A stretch of DNA of 64,000 nucleotides, from positions 63,121,001 through 63,185,000 of the forward strand of contig NC_069366.1 of assembly GCF_021730395.1 (NCBI RefSeq), read 5' to 3'. Below, one piece after another: positions 26,314-37,639 of this stretch. A program made the translations under genes and the position numbers. The DNA is from Mercenaria mercenaria (lineage: Eukaryota; Mollusca; Bivalvia; Venerida; Veneridae). The notes under the pieces are model-generated. The model searched no databases and was not told the DNA's origin. It saw nothing but the letters and a program-made list of their open reading frames with translations. Each line of letters opens with the position of its first letter. Position 1 is the stretch's first letter.

Positions 26314-29180
26314 ATGAGTCATCAAGAAGAGTTAGAGAAAAAGAAATATAGAAACTGGGTGAGAGGTGGACTGGCGTATAAATATCTTAAAGAAGGTATC
26401 AAAGGTTTTGCTGATAATGTGGTTCAAGAAGAACGTAGGAGAATTAATCAGGATGTCATATCCAGACGTAGCTGTAATCAGTGCAGCATTAGAAACCTGC
26501 GACCATTGCATACTTGTAAAAAGGACCATGCCGGCAAAAACAAATGTCCATGGGGCCAGAACAGCTGTAACTGTCTGTATACAAAGAAAAAACAATGTCC
26601 TAATAAAGTATGCGACGCTATTATGGAAGAAATTCTGAAAAATCACGGATCGACGCCGCCTTCACCAAACTGGAAAAATACAGATATACAGAAATGGTGT
26701 TCGGATCCATGGGAGATTGCAAACTGTTTCATCAATGCGCCAGGATATTCTGACAAGTCTAGGGCAGATGATATTGACATTTCAGGGCTACTTCATGTTT
26801 TATCAACAATATCAGTCACAAAACACATTTGTCCGACAATATAAACAGTGGCGATATATTTCAGAAGGTTCGTAACGTGAACTCGTTTTCATTTTAATTT
26901 ATACTTTGGTGAATGAGGGCTATTGTAAATTTCAAAGCTATGATTATAGTTTATTGCGTTTCCCAGTGCATGATTTTGACCATGCCATTGTTGTCAAATC
27001 TTAGATATGACTAATTTGAAAGCTTAATGACTTTAGTGTCACAGCCTGGTAGTAACTTTAGTTTCACAGCCTAGTCATGACTTCAATTACTTGCTAAGTT
27101 TAATCTTGATTTTAATGTTACAGTCACATGATAACTAGTTTCACAGTCTGATTTTGAGCATAGTATCACCTCCTGAACATGATGAATTCCATCGCCTTAT
27201 CAAGATTTTAGTTTCACTTCCTGGTTTTAGTGACATAATCCTGATCATGACTAGATTTACAGCCTTGTAATGACTATGTATCACATCCTGATAGAGACTT
27301 TAGTGTAACAGCTTGATTAAGGGTCTAAGCCCGTTCATAACCTAAATGCTTTAAGTGTCAAAACCTGATCAAGACGTCCATTTTACAGCCCGGTCCTGTC
27401 GTTCGTGTTCCAGCCTGATCATGAGTTTTGACTGCGTTTCTATTGGGCGCCGTTTTACTATTTTCTAGGCATTTTTATATCAAGAAATGATTTCTTGATA
27501 TCAAAAAATCGATTTCTTGATATCAATAATTCCATTTCTTGATATAAAAAAAAATCAGATTGATATCAAGAATTCATTTTCTGATATCTAGAAATCGATT
27601 TTCTGATATGAAAAATTCGATTTTTTTAAAATCAGGAATTCATTTTTTGATATCAATAAATGCTGACCATTTTTATATCAAAAATAGAATTTTTGTTACC
27701 AGGAAATGATTTTTTGATATGAAAAATCGTGTTATTTCTTGATATCAAGAAATCAAATTCTTGATATCAATGAATGATTTTTTATATCAAAAATCGACTT
27801 CTTGATATCAAGAAATCATTTTTTTATATCAGAAAAATCAAGCCTATTTTTTGATATAAAAAATTCGGCACTTCCCGATCTAAATATAGATTGCTTGAAC
27901 AGGATCATATAGAATTGTATAATCCCCGCTCTGGAACGCCTAGACTGTCTTGACATGATGAATATTACTTCATCATGTGCATTGCCCAGTATATTCGGTA
28001 CAAGTTATAATCTTTCTTGTAGATAAAACAGTTTGTTATGTACATTTACTAGTTTGTCCTGTACGTTTCTTAGTTTATGTTGTGCATTCATTAGCTTGTG
28101 CTGTCCAACAGATAGTTCGTCATGTGCTTTTCTTAATATGTTCGGTACTAATTATAATTTGTTGTGTATATAAAACAGTTTGTCATGTACATTAACTAGT
28201 TTGTCCGGTACATTCCTTAGTGTGTGTTGTGCAAACTAGTAAGTGTACATAACAAACAGTTTTGTCTACAAGACAAATTATAATTTCTACCAAATATATT
28301 AAAGAATGCACACGACGATCTATAAATTGTACAGCACAAACTAGTAAATGCACTACATAAACTAAGAAATGTACCGGACAAACTGGTAAATGTACATAAC
28401 AAACTGCTTTATCTACAAGAAAGATTATGACTTGCACCGAATATATTCGAAAAAGCACATAACAAACTGACAATCGTTATGTCAAGTCTAGGCGATATCC
28501 AGAAAATAGTCCGTATTTCTACATATCAAGAAATGTTTTCTTGATATCAAGAATTCGATTTCATGATATCAAAAAACATAACTAATTTTTTGATATCAAG
28601 AAATCTAATTCCTGATATCAAGAAATCGATTTTTGATATCAAAGCTTAATTTCCTTATATAAATATTCGATTTTTTTATATAAAGATAGACAGCTTTTCT
28701 TGATATCAAAAAATGAATTCCTGATATAAAAAAATGGTTTTTGATATCAAGAAATTTATTTTTTGATATCAAGAAATCGAATTTTTGATATCAAGAAATC
28801 GAATTTTTGATATCAAGAAATCATTTCTTGATATCAAAAAATGCCTAGAGAATAGTTAAACGGTGTCCCATACATTTCAGGATTGTGCCTATTCCTTTCG
28901 AACTATAAAGTACATAAATATGCCTTTTAAATCGTTAGCAAATTAGCTTAATTTCCAGTACAGTCCGTTTTGTTATATAGCGTTAGTAACAAGACCATAC
29001 CGACGTTATTTTTTCTTCAGACACTACAAAGAAGAAATGAATTATTCCATTCACCGACCATGGAAATGGAAGACTCCAAGCTGGATGAATGTATAGATGA
29101 AATCATAACAATTCTTGAGGACCAAAAAGAATTGAAAGCAATGCATGATGCTCAAGAAGCAGTCTTCAAACTTAAACAGG
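26314..29180 (+). CDS. CXorf38/DZIP3-like HEPN protein, two exons seen; frame interrupted
   Basis: Exon 1 starts at ATG 26,314. Its 176 open residues match the CXorf38 family: KKYRNWVRGGLAYKYLKEG (10-28), a Cys-rich middle with CNQC (54-57) and several more Cys (68-100), then W..DPWEIANCF (128-139), GYSDK (144-148) and DIDISGLL (153-160). Exon 2 (29,021-29,180, between 'ttcttcag' and 'gtatgt') encodes TLQRRNELFHSPTMEME and LDECIDEIITILED; RNELFH is an R-x4-H motif as in HEPN domains. After CPTI at 26,841 the frame stops, but two bases further on it reads NSGDIFQK up to a donor at 26,868 in phase with exon 2. So an extra 'at' within 'acaatataaac' appears to shift the frame: either a pseudogene, an allele or a read error. 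Exons after 29,180 were not found. A role in innate immunity is suggested only by expansion of related genes in bivalves. Confidence 0.65.
26950..27435. repeat. Degenerate short-unit repeat in the intron
   Basis: About a dozen drifting units of 'tcacagcctgatcatgactt' / 'tttagtttcacag'. No frame or known family. Confidence 0.55.
27441..28872. mobile_element. 1.4-kb foldback element made of GATATC palindromes
   Basis: The whole block is one large inverted repeat. The outer ends match (left 'ccgttttactattttctagg', right the complement of 'cctagagaatagttaaacgg'). Inside each end is an array (about 27,475-27,860 and 28,520-28,850) of the perfect 18-bp palindrome TTTCTTGATATCAAGAAA and variants. 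The centre (about 27,960-28,490) is itself inverted around about 28,230, with roughly 170-bp units carrying 'acagtttgttatgtacattt' and 'actagtttgtcc'. No transposase is encoded. It sits wholly inside the intron between the two HEPN-gene exons. A clear target-site duplication could not be read. Confidence 0.7.
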
Positions 29181-29231
29181 GTATGTCGTTATATATGTCA
29201 AGTTGAAACTATATATAATAGATTCTTACAT

Positions 29232-30210
29232 GGCTAAATATAACTGTAAAGTATGTTGCTCAGAGTGCCAGTCGAGCCTTGGATTTGTTGATTGCCAAAT
29301 GTAAATCTATTGGAGGTCTTCCATATCATGTGTACACCAAACTTTATGACACAGTTGTATGGCCTGTTATTAGCTATAGTGCACCGCTATGGGGATATCG
29401 ATCTTACTCTTGCATCGATGCTGTTCATCACCGGGCTGTTCGTTTCTTCCTTGGTGTTGGAAAATATTCACCGAATGATGGAATTTCTGGTGAAATGGCC
29501 TGGAAGCCGCCATTAGTCCGACAATGGAAAAGTGTCTCCCTATACTGGTCTAAGTTAGCATGTATGGAGGGGTCGAGGTTCAACAAAAGGGTGGCACTTT
29601 GGTCATACGGCAAATCTGGTCGTTCATGTAAAAATTGGATATACAATGTAACTTCTTATTTTAAAGAAAATGATATGAATATGTATTGCTCTTTAGAAAA
29701 TAGTGCTAGTATACCTCGTTCATTCGCCCTTATGGTTGAAGCGACATATGAATGTTATATGAATAGCTGGTTAAACAGAATTAATAATGTTATCGGTCCA
29801 TCAGGTCGAGGACGCAATAAACTTAGACTGTATAAATTGTTAAAGTCTAACTACAGTGTAGAAGAATATTGTACTCTTACAATGCTTTTGTCACACCGCT
29901 CTGCTTTCAGTAAATTTAGACAGGGTGTTGCACCCATTCTTATTGTAACTGAACGATATGAGGGGCTAAGGGAGGAAAATAGAACATGTCCATTCTGTCA
30001 AAGTAATACTGTTGAAAATGAGTTTCATGTCATCCTTGAATGTCATGTTTACAGTGATTTGAGAGATATATTGTTCTCAAAAGCAACAGAGTGTAATTCT
30101 GAGTTTCCAAACTTATCGAAAACCTATCAGTTTATATTGTTGTTTTCCCATAAAGACTTGATTAGACATAATGCCAAAACCTGTTTTTCAATTTTACGAG
30201 AGTGATATTC
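29232..30210 (+). mobile_element. 5'-truncated LINE: C-terminal part of ORF2
   Basis: A continuous frame of more than 310 codons runs from about 29,234 (LNITVKYVAQSASRALDLLI...) to the stop after 30,205. It is the region downstream of the reverse transcriptase core: ALDLLIAKCKSIGG, YSAPLWGYRSYSCIDA, AVRFFLGVGKYSPND, and a CPFCQSNTVENEFHVILEC zinc-knuckle (C-x2-C-x8-H-x4-C). It aligns residue by residue with the minus-strand LINE at 57,624-58,145. The YADD core and endonuclease are absent, as in ordinary 5' truncation. The frame is free of stops, so the copy is fairly young. It begins about 50 bp after the donor of the HEPN gene's second exon and runs into an A-rich tail before the tandem array. 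Confidence 0.85.
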
Positions 30211-30269
30211 GATTGCAAAATAATATTAAAAAAGTAATAAAAAGTAAAAAAAAAAAGGGTTGATAATAA

Positions 30270-32574
30270 TATTCATGATAATAATGTAAGTAGAGTTTCC
30301 ATTTTATGGCCCCATACAACACTTAAGGTTTTCCATGTCTATTCCACTAAAAGACTTGGGAATGAAGTTGCCCACCTATTTTGCACCATACAATGCTAAA
30401 ATTGTTCATTTAATCTGTTATACCTAGCCTGACACCTGGCAGGTGCGAGAAAAAAACATTGATGTAGACTTTCTTCATTGTGTGACAAAAGACATATTAA
30501 TATAGTAATAATAGTTATAATTAATAATGCTGATGATGTCAATAAAAATTATAATAATAATAATAATAATGAAAGTAGAGTTTTCCAGTTGTTCATCCAA
30601 TCTGTTCTACCTAGCCTGACACTGAGCAGGAGCCAAAAGAACAGTGATGTAGACTTTCTGTATTCTGTGTGGCAAAAGACATATTAATAAAGTAATAATA
30701 GTAATAATAAATGATGATGATGATGACGATGATGATAATAATGATAATAATGTTAGTAGAATTTTCCATTTTCTGGCCCCATACAACACTTAAGGTTTTC
30801 CATGTCTATTGCACTAAAATACTTGGAAATGAAGTTGCCCCCTTTTTCGCACCATACAATGCTAAAGTTGTTCATTTATTCTGTCATACATAGCCTGACA
30901 CTGGGCGGTGCCAAAAACAGTGATGTAGATTTCCTGCATTGTGTGTGGCAAAAGACATAATAATGGAGTAATAATAGTAATAATCAATGATGCTGATGAT
31001 GATGATGGTGACAATAAAAATAAAAATAAAAATAATAATAATAATGGTAATGTAAGTAGAGTTTTCCAGTTGTTCATCCAATCTGTTCTACCTAGCCTGA
31101 CACTGAACAGGATCCAAAATAACAGTGATGTAGACTTTCTGTATCGTGTGTGGCAAAAGACATATTAATAAAGTAATAATAGTAATAATAAATGATGATG
31201 ATGATGATGATGATGATAATGATAACAATAATAATGATAATAATGTAAGTAGAGTTTTCCATTTTCTGGCCCCATACAATACTTAAGGTTTTCCATGTCT
31301 ATTGCACTAAAATACTTGGGAATGAAGTTGCCCCCCTTTTTAGCACCATACAATGCTAAAGTTGTTCATTTGGCTCTGAGGAGGTGCCACAAAAACAATG
31401 ATGTAGGATTTCTGCATTGTGTGTGGCAAAAGACATATTAATGTAGTAATAATAGTAATAATCAATCATGCTGATGATGATGATGATGATGATGTCAATA
31501 AAATAATAATAATAATGATAATGTAAATAGAGTTTTCCAGTTGTTCATCCAATTTGTTCTACCTAGCCTGACACTGAGCAGGAGCCAAAAATAACAGGTG
31601 ATGTAGACTCTCTGTATTGTGTGTGGCAAAAGACATAATAATAAAGTAATAATAGTAATAATAAATGATGATGATGATGATGATGATAATAATAACAATA
31701 ATAATGATAATAATGTAAGTAGAGTTTTCCTTTTTCTGGCCCCATACAACACTTAAGGCTTTCCATGTCTATTGCAGTAAAATACTTGGGTATAAAGTTG
31801 CCCCCTTTTTTGCACCATACAATGCTAAAGTTGTTCATATAATCTGTTATACCTAGCCTGACACTATGCAGGTGCCAAAAAAAACACAGTGATGTAAACT
31901 TGCTGCTTTGTCACAAAAGACGTATTAATATAATAAAAATAGTAATAATCATTACTAATTAGTAAAAATAAATGATGATAATAATAATAATAACGATAAA
32001 TAATGTAAGTAGAGTTTTGCATTTTCTGGCCCCATACAACACTTAAGGTTTTCCATGTCTATTGCACTAAAATTTTTGGGAATGAAGTTGTCCCCCTTTT
32101 TTGCACTATACAATGCTAAAGTTGTTCATTTAATCTGTTATACCTAGCCTGACACTGAACAGTTGCCAAAAAAAACAGTGATGTAGACTTTCTGCATTGT
32201 GTGTGGCAAAAGACATATTAATATAGTAATAATAGTAATAATCAATGATGCTGCTGCTGCTGATGATGATGATGGCAATAAAAATAATAATAATAATAAT
32301 GATAATGTAAGTAGAGTTTTCCGGTTGTTCATCCAATCTGTTCTACCTAGCCTGACACTGAGCAGGAGTCAAAATAACAGTCATGTAGACTTTCTGTATT
32401 GTGTGTGACAAAAGACATATTAATAAAGTTATAATAGTAATAATAAATGATGATGATGATAATAATAATGATAATAATGTAAGTAGTGATTTCCAATTCT
32501 GCCCCCATACAACACTTAAGGTAATCCATGTATATTGCACCGAAATACTTGGGAATGAAGTTGCCCCACTTTTT
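30270..32574. repeat. Tandem array, about 470-bp two-part units
   Basis: Each unit has half A ('gtagagttttccattttctgg ...' then 'acttaaggttttccatgtct' and 'ttgcaccatacaatgctaaa') and half B ('gtagagttttccagttgttc ... acctagcctgacactgagc'). The halves are separated by AT-rich (AATAAT)n/(GATGAT)n tracts. Half A openings at about 30,288, 30,750, 31,246, 31,716, 32,006 and 32,478 show the period, with one shortened unit. The array resumes at 33,959 and 37,009 after two insertions. All short frames in it are repeat by-products. Confidence 0.8.
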
Positions 32575-33958
32575 GTGTCCCCCATGAGTGGTGGGGGCAT
32601 ATAGATTTGGTCTTGTCCGTGCATCCGTGCATCCGTCCGTGCATCCGTCCGTCAGAAGTTCGTGACGCGCCTAGCTCAAAAAGTATTTGATACAAATTGA
32701 TGAAACCTTGCATGTGTGTTTATCATGATATGAACTTGCGCACCTCCTATTTTTCGTCGGGGTCCTCCCCTATTTTCAGAGTTATGGCCCCTGAAATATT
32801 CAAAAATGCACATTTTCGCCTCGTGACATGCCTAGCTCAAAAAGTATCCGATATAAATTGATGAGTTCTTGCATGAGTCTTCATCATGATATGACCTTGC
32901 GCACCTCCTATTTGTCATCTGGCTCCGCCCTCTATTTTTAGAGTTATGGTCCCTGAAATAATCAAAAATGCACATTTTCACCTTGTGACAAGCCTAGCTC
33001 AAAAGTATTTGATATAGATACAAGAAACCTTGCATGAGTCTTGATTATGATATGAACTTGCACACCTCCTATTTTTTATCTGGCTTTGCCCCCTATTTTC
33101 AGAGTTATGGCCCCTGAAATAGTAAAAAATGCGCATTTTTACTTTTGACACGCCTAGCTCAACAAGCGTTTGATATAGATTCATGAAGCCTTACATGAAT
33201 CTTAATCATGATATGAACTTGCGCACCTCCTATTTGTCATTTGGGTCGGCCCCCTATTTTCAGAGTTATGACCCCTGAAATAGTCAAAAAAGCACATTTT
33301 TACCTTGTGATTTGCCTAGCTCAAAAAGTATTTGATATAGATTCATGAAAAGCTTGCATGAGTCTTAATCATGATATGAACTTGCGCACCTGCTATTTTT
33401 CATTGGGTCCGCCCACTATTTTTAGAGCTATGGTCCCTGAAATAGTCAAAAATACACATTTCTCCTTGTGATGCACCTAGCTCAAAAAGTGTTTAATATA
33501 AATGGTTGAAAACTTGCTTAAGTCTTTATCATGATATAGACTTGCACACCTCTAATTTTTTGGCTGGCTCCATCCCCTATTTTTAAAGTTATGGCCCCTG
33601 AAATAGTAAAAATTATGCACTTTGCACCTAATTATGTGCCTAAATAAAAAAGTATTAGAGGTAAATTCAGGAAACCTTGCTGGAGTCTATCGTGATGTGA
33701 ACTTGCACACTTGGCATTCCTCTTGAGAATCTTAGCTCTTATTACAGAGTTATTGCCCGTGAAATTTCCAAAATAGTGGATGTTTTGTTTGTGATGCTCA
33801 TAGCTCAAAAAGTAAAGGGCCTAGAATAATGAATCATTTTCATAAAGTGATTGTTGAGGCTATACCCCATTAAAACTGCAAACATTTGAATTATTGGCCT
33901 TCATTTATGACAAATGTACCAGTGGGGGGCACACACTGTGTCCTACAGACACATTCTA
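32575..33958. mobile_element. Insertion with about 161-bp internal tandem units
   Basis: It begins 'tgtcccccatgagtggtggg' and ends 'gtgtcctacagacacattct'. It interrupts a unit of the surrounding array ('gccccacttttt' on the left, 'tttgcaccatacaatgc' on the right). Inside, 'cctagctcaaaaagtatttg' recurs at about 32,670, 32,831, 32,993, 33,153, 33,315 and 33,476, giving a unit of about 161 bp with 'gagttatggcccctgaaat' in each. (GCATCCGTCC)n lies near the left end. It is a widespread bivalve type of non-coding element; its class is uncertain. Confidence 0.7.
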
Positions 33959-34053
33959 GTTTGCACCATACAATGCTAAAGTTGTTCATTTAATCTGTTC
34001 TACCTAGCCTGACACTGGGCAGGTGCCAAAAACAGTGATGTAACCTTCTGTAT
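33959..34053. repeat. Interrupted piece of the 470-bp array
   Basis: Reads 'ttgcaccatacaatgctaaa' to 'gatgtaaccttctgtat', continuing the unit cut at 32,574, and is itself cut by the element that starts at 34,054. Confidence 0.8.
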
Positions 34054-35925
34054 CACGCCATGTACCCGGATAATCCTAACTCTGTTCAGCGACCCTAACT
34101 CAGTGCCAACATGGCTGACAGAAAGATGATGTATGTAGTTAATTTCCTTGTCTTTTTTCGTGTTTTTATGTGAGTATGCAATGTTAGCGTAAAACTTTTG
34201 ATAGTCATAATATCCTGTATTGATAACATGTTTTGTGTACTAATATTTCAATCGAAATGTCACATTATGTGACTGGAATTCATTAAATGTACTCAAAAAT
34301 GTCTTCAAAATGAACATGTTTTATGTTTCTAACTGTTTTAAAGTACCAGAAATTGCAGTAAGACCTTACTTATTAAATGTATTAGTTCCATAAATATCTC
34401 TTTGACAATGTTTAACAGTATCAAAGTTTGAAATCGATTTTTATAGCTTAAAAATTGTATTGATTATGAGGTGGGTTTAAATTTGCGGATAATTCCTAAC
34501 TGGTATAGGAAACAGTGCTGGATAAATACGAACTTAGAATGGATAAACACCTAACCAAACGAAAACTGCTGTTCGTCTGTGCTTTTTTATGGACTGCTGA
34601 TGCTCAAAGTTCTTTGATCTACCCGGCCCTTCAGGGATGTGGGATTCCTATGTCCAACTTATCCGACTCGTGATTTTTTGCCGGCGGACAAGTGCATTTT
34701 TCATTCTGTGTGTCCGCGGACAAGCATACTTTTTCAGGTATAAAATGAGAAACAAAAAATCATTTAGATTGTGTCTTGCTTCAAGTGTATGGAGGTGATA
34801 AAGATAATGGGTTCTTTGACTAGGTCTCGCGCACACTGTAACTCGGTGACTATGATAAAATATCAGAGAAGATTTAGATACAAGAAGATTTATTTAACGT
34901 CGGAAAGGTATAAACATATAACACTAGCTTAAACCTATTTTCCGATAAACACATGTAAATAAGCTCAACATAAGTAAAACAGCTGTAATAAAATGCAAAT
35001 ATGTTTAAGCACATTAAAGCAAATAAAGCATCTGGCTCTAAGTAGATAAGAAACAAATCACAAATTATCACATACATGTTACAGCGCATTAAAACAAAAT
35101 AGCACATATGTACTAGCAAATAAAACGAAAAAGTAATTTACCACATGCAGATTTAGCACATTGAAAGCAACATAAAAAATAACTGACACTACACAAAAAA
35201 TAAGAAGAGTCACATTTTACAACATGCATTAAAAAAAACATAAAAGAGAACATAATAACATGCTAAAGGAACATAAGAACTACTTAAAATAACTGAAGAA
35301 AAATATTTGCATCATCAGCATATAGCATTCTGTAACTAAAACTAAAACAAAGGAAAACAAGGGTTACACACAGAGAACTAAAAGGACATTTAAAGACATC
35401 AGAACGTAAACAACTTATAAAAAGTATTATGACAAGTTTGTGAGTCGAATTCCAACTGCTGAGACAATAAGTCACTGTCAAAGGAAATATTTGACCCAGT
35501 AGTCAGCCAAATTAAAATCAAAAGCACACAGAGATCGCAAGTATGACTAAACAAGTCGGAACGTCTTAACGTCTTTCTCAGAATTCATCTGGCTTTGCAC
35601 CATTGCGTGGGCAGTGTTTCGGGCATGACCTCAAAAGATCCCGAATACTGCTTACGCGATTTCAGACTTTTATAAACGTTAAAAGGCAAATATTTCAACA
35701 GCTTATATTTTACCACAGTTACTGTGATATGCTTTTCATTGTCCTAAATAAAGAACTCGATCTCCAGTCTATTTGCGCTTTCATGAATGTTTAATATTAC
35801 AAATCAGAGCAAGTGAAATTTGACTATGGACAAGTGGATTTTAAGTGTCCGTGGACAAGTGAAAAATGTAAGAATACCCACACCCCTGTCCCGTTAGTCC
35901 ATGCATCACTCCCCAACCCACCACA

Positions 35926-35971
<46 letters not shown>

Positions 35972-36161
35972 ACGCACTTTTCTTCCCTATTTACCGTCTG
36001 AAAAATATCATATTTAATAATTAATCATAAATCTAATCCCATTTAAACAATATCAAAAATGTTCCATTAGCACCTCTATAAAAATCTCTTACACTAAACG
36101 ATATACAAGATTTGAAACAACACAATTCTTCTGAAACAGTGTGCGTGTGTGCGTGTGCGTG

Positions 36162-36201
<40 letters not shown>

Positions 36202-37008
36202 GGAGAGAGGGTTGGAGACTACAGAACTTCGAACATCGGTGGTATAAAATAATTTCTTATGTAAATATAATAATTTTGACTTTTATACTGAGTTATTTTT
36301 TAGGGTGTATCCAGATTTTTCCGAACATTGCTATTTGCATAATATTAAAATTATGAAAAAATATTTGACTGTATCGGGCATACATATAACATCTTAAAAT
36401 TAATGACAAAGTTTGAAGACAATACCGCTTATAAAGTAATGTTTACAATAATCAGACCATGTACATGTCAACTCATTCATTTCTATAGAATACTAGTCAG
36501 TTAGGTGTTTATCCATCACACAATTTGTGTAGTTAGGTTTTTATCCATTCCTCATGTAAACTGAGTTCGGTTTTTATCAAATCAAAGTTAGGTTTTTATC
36601 CCTTTTCTCGCTGTCAGTACATTTGAACATGTATTGTGTCAACATGTAGTGGGTTAACAACATAGTGTAAAGGGGCATATAAAGCAGTATATCTTTGCTT
36701 TCAAACAACAAAATAGTCGAGGCATCAAAAGCATAGAAGTATTTTTAAAGATTTTTGTAAAAGTTTTCATTGAAAAAGTTGTCTTGTTCGTCGTTTTTCC
36801 ACCTGAATACACAAAGGTTGATATATCTAACATGTTACATTTTGAAATAAATATACACTTGATCAATGGAGATAGATATAACAACAGAAACACTAATTTA
36901 TACATCGTAATTACACAGAAAACCAAGTTGTATCGGCTTTACATCCGCCATGTTGGCACTGAGTTAGGGTCGCTGAACAGAGTTAAGATTATCCGGGTAC
37001 ATGGCGTG
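34054..37008. mobile_element. 2,955-bp TIR DNA transposon, non-autonomous (CAC ends, 5-bp TSD)
   Basis: 62-bp terminal inverted repeats (34,054-34,115 and 36,947-37,008) differ at one position. They start CACGCCATGTACCCGGATAA. TGTAT stands directly outside both ends (34,049-34,053 and 37,009-37,013), and removing the element restores the array unit 'ctgtattgtg'. A motif GGATAAnnnnCTAAC lies in the TIR and at 34,487, 34,520 and 34,541. Its reverse complement lies at 36,500, 36,532, 36,565 and 36,587 and in the right TIR. The interior has (CA)n at 35,925-35,970 and (GT)n at 36,138-36,192 that could pair. No transposase frame is present. A 5-bp TSD with CAC ends fits Transib/RAG-like elements better than other superfamilies I know, but the assignment is only an inference. 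Confidence 0.85.
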
Positions 37009-37045
37009 TGTATTGTGTTTGGCAAAAGACATACTATTGTTGTAT
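37009..37045. repeat. Tail of the interrupted 470-bp array
   Basis: TGTAT followed by 'tgtgtttggcaaaagacat', the continuation of the unit cut at 34,053. From 37,046 to 37,639 no gene is recognised. Confidence 0.75.
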
Positions 37046-37639
37046 AACGACCGACCATTCACATGGGGTGGAGGTTATCCGTTCTCCGTGATGACTGGAC
37101 AAACGAGGGTTTCTATATCCTGACGATGTGAGCCAGCCACAGACAAGGTATCTTTTATAATAGATGTCATAGAAAGAGAAAGATGTTCATCGTTATTTGC
37201 TCTGCCTCCAGTGATGCATGAGCTAATTAAAAGAAAGGTTACCTTTACTGTTTTCAATTCATTGTCAGTGATAGCGATGGACAATAGATATAGTATTTAA
37301 AACTAGGATAATATCTTGCCTAAAGGAATAACTGCTCGGCATCAAATAATAAATGAAGTTTCCACGATACATCCATAAGGGTTAAATCAATTTTGTTTAC
37401 CCCGTGTTTTCATGCACTGGAAATTTCATGTTTGGTTTCAAATAGGTTTTACACTATAATTTTGGTTAAATTCTATCTTTATGTGAAAATAATTATACAC
37501 CTGATTGTCTTTATAGGTTAACCATCACATAATAACGGTCAGTCATAATGTGTATATAAAAATAATTACAGGGCTATTAAACAATTACAATTTTATTATA
37601 CCCTCATATTGTTGATACAAAATATCGTTTTAACTTTAG

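Noticed and set aside
27977-28473. Frames rich in VCYVHLLVCPV-like repeats on both strands
   Set aside because: They come from the inverted central units of the foldback element.
27475-28850. CRISPR-like array of regularly spaced palindromes
   Set aside because: Repeats are nearly adjacent with no unique spacers, arms are mirror images, and the context is animal nuclear DNA.
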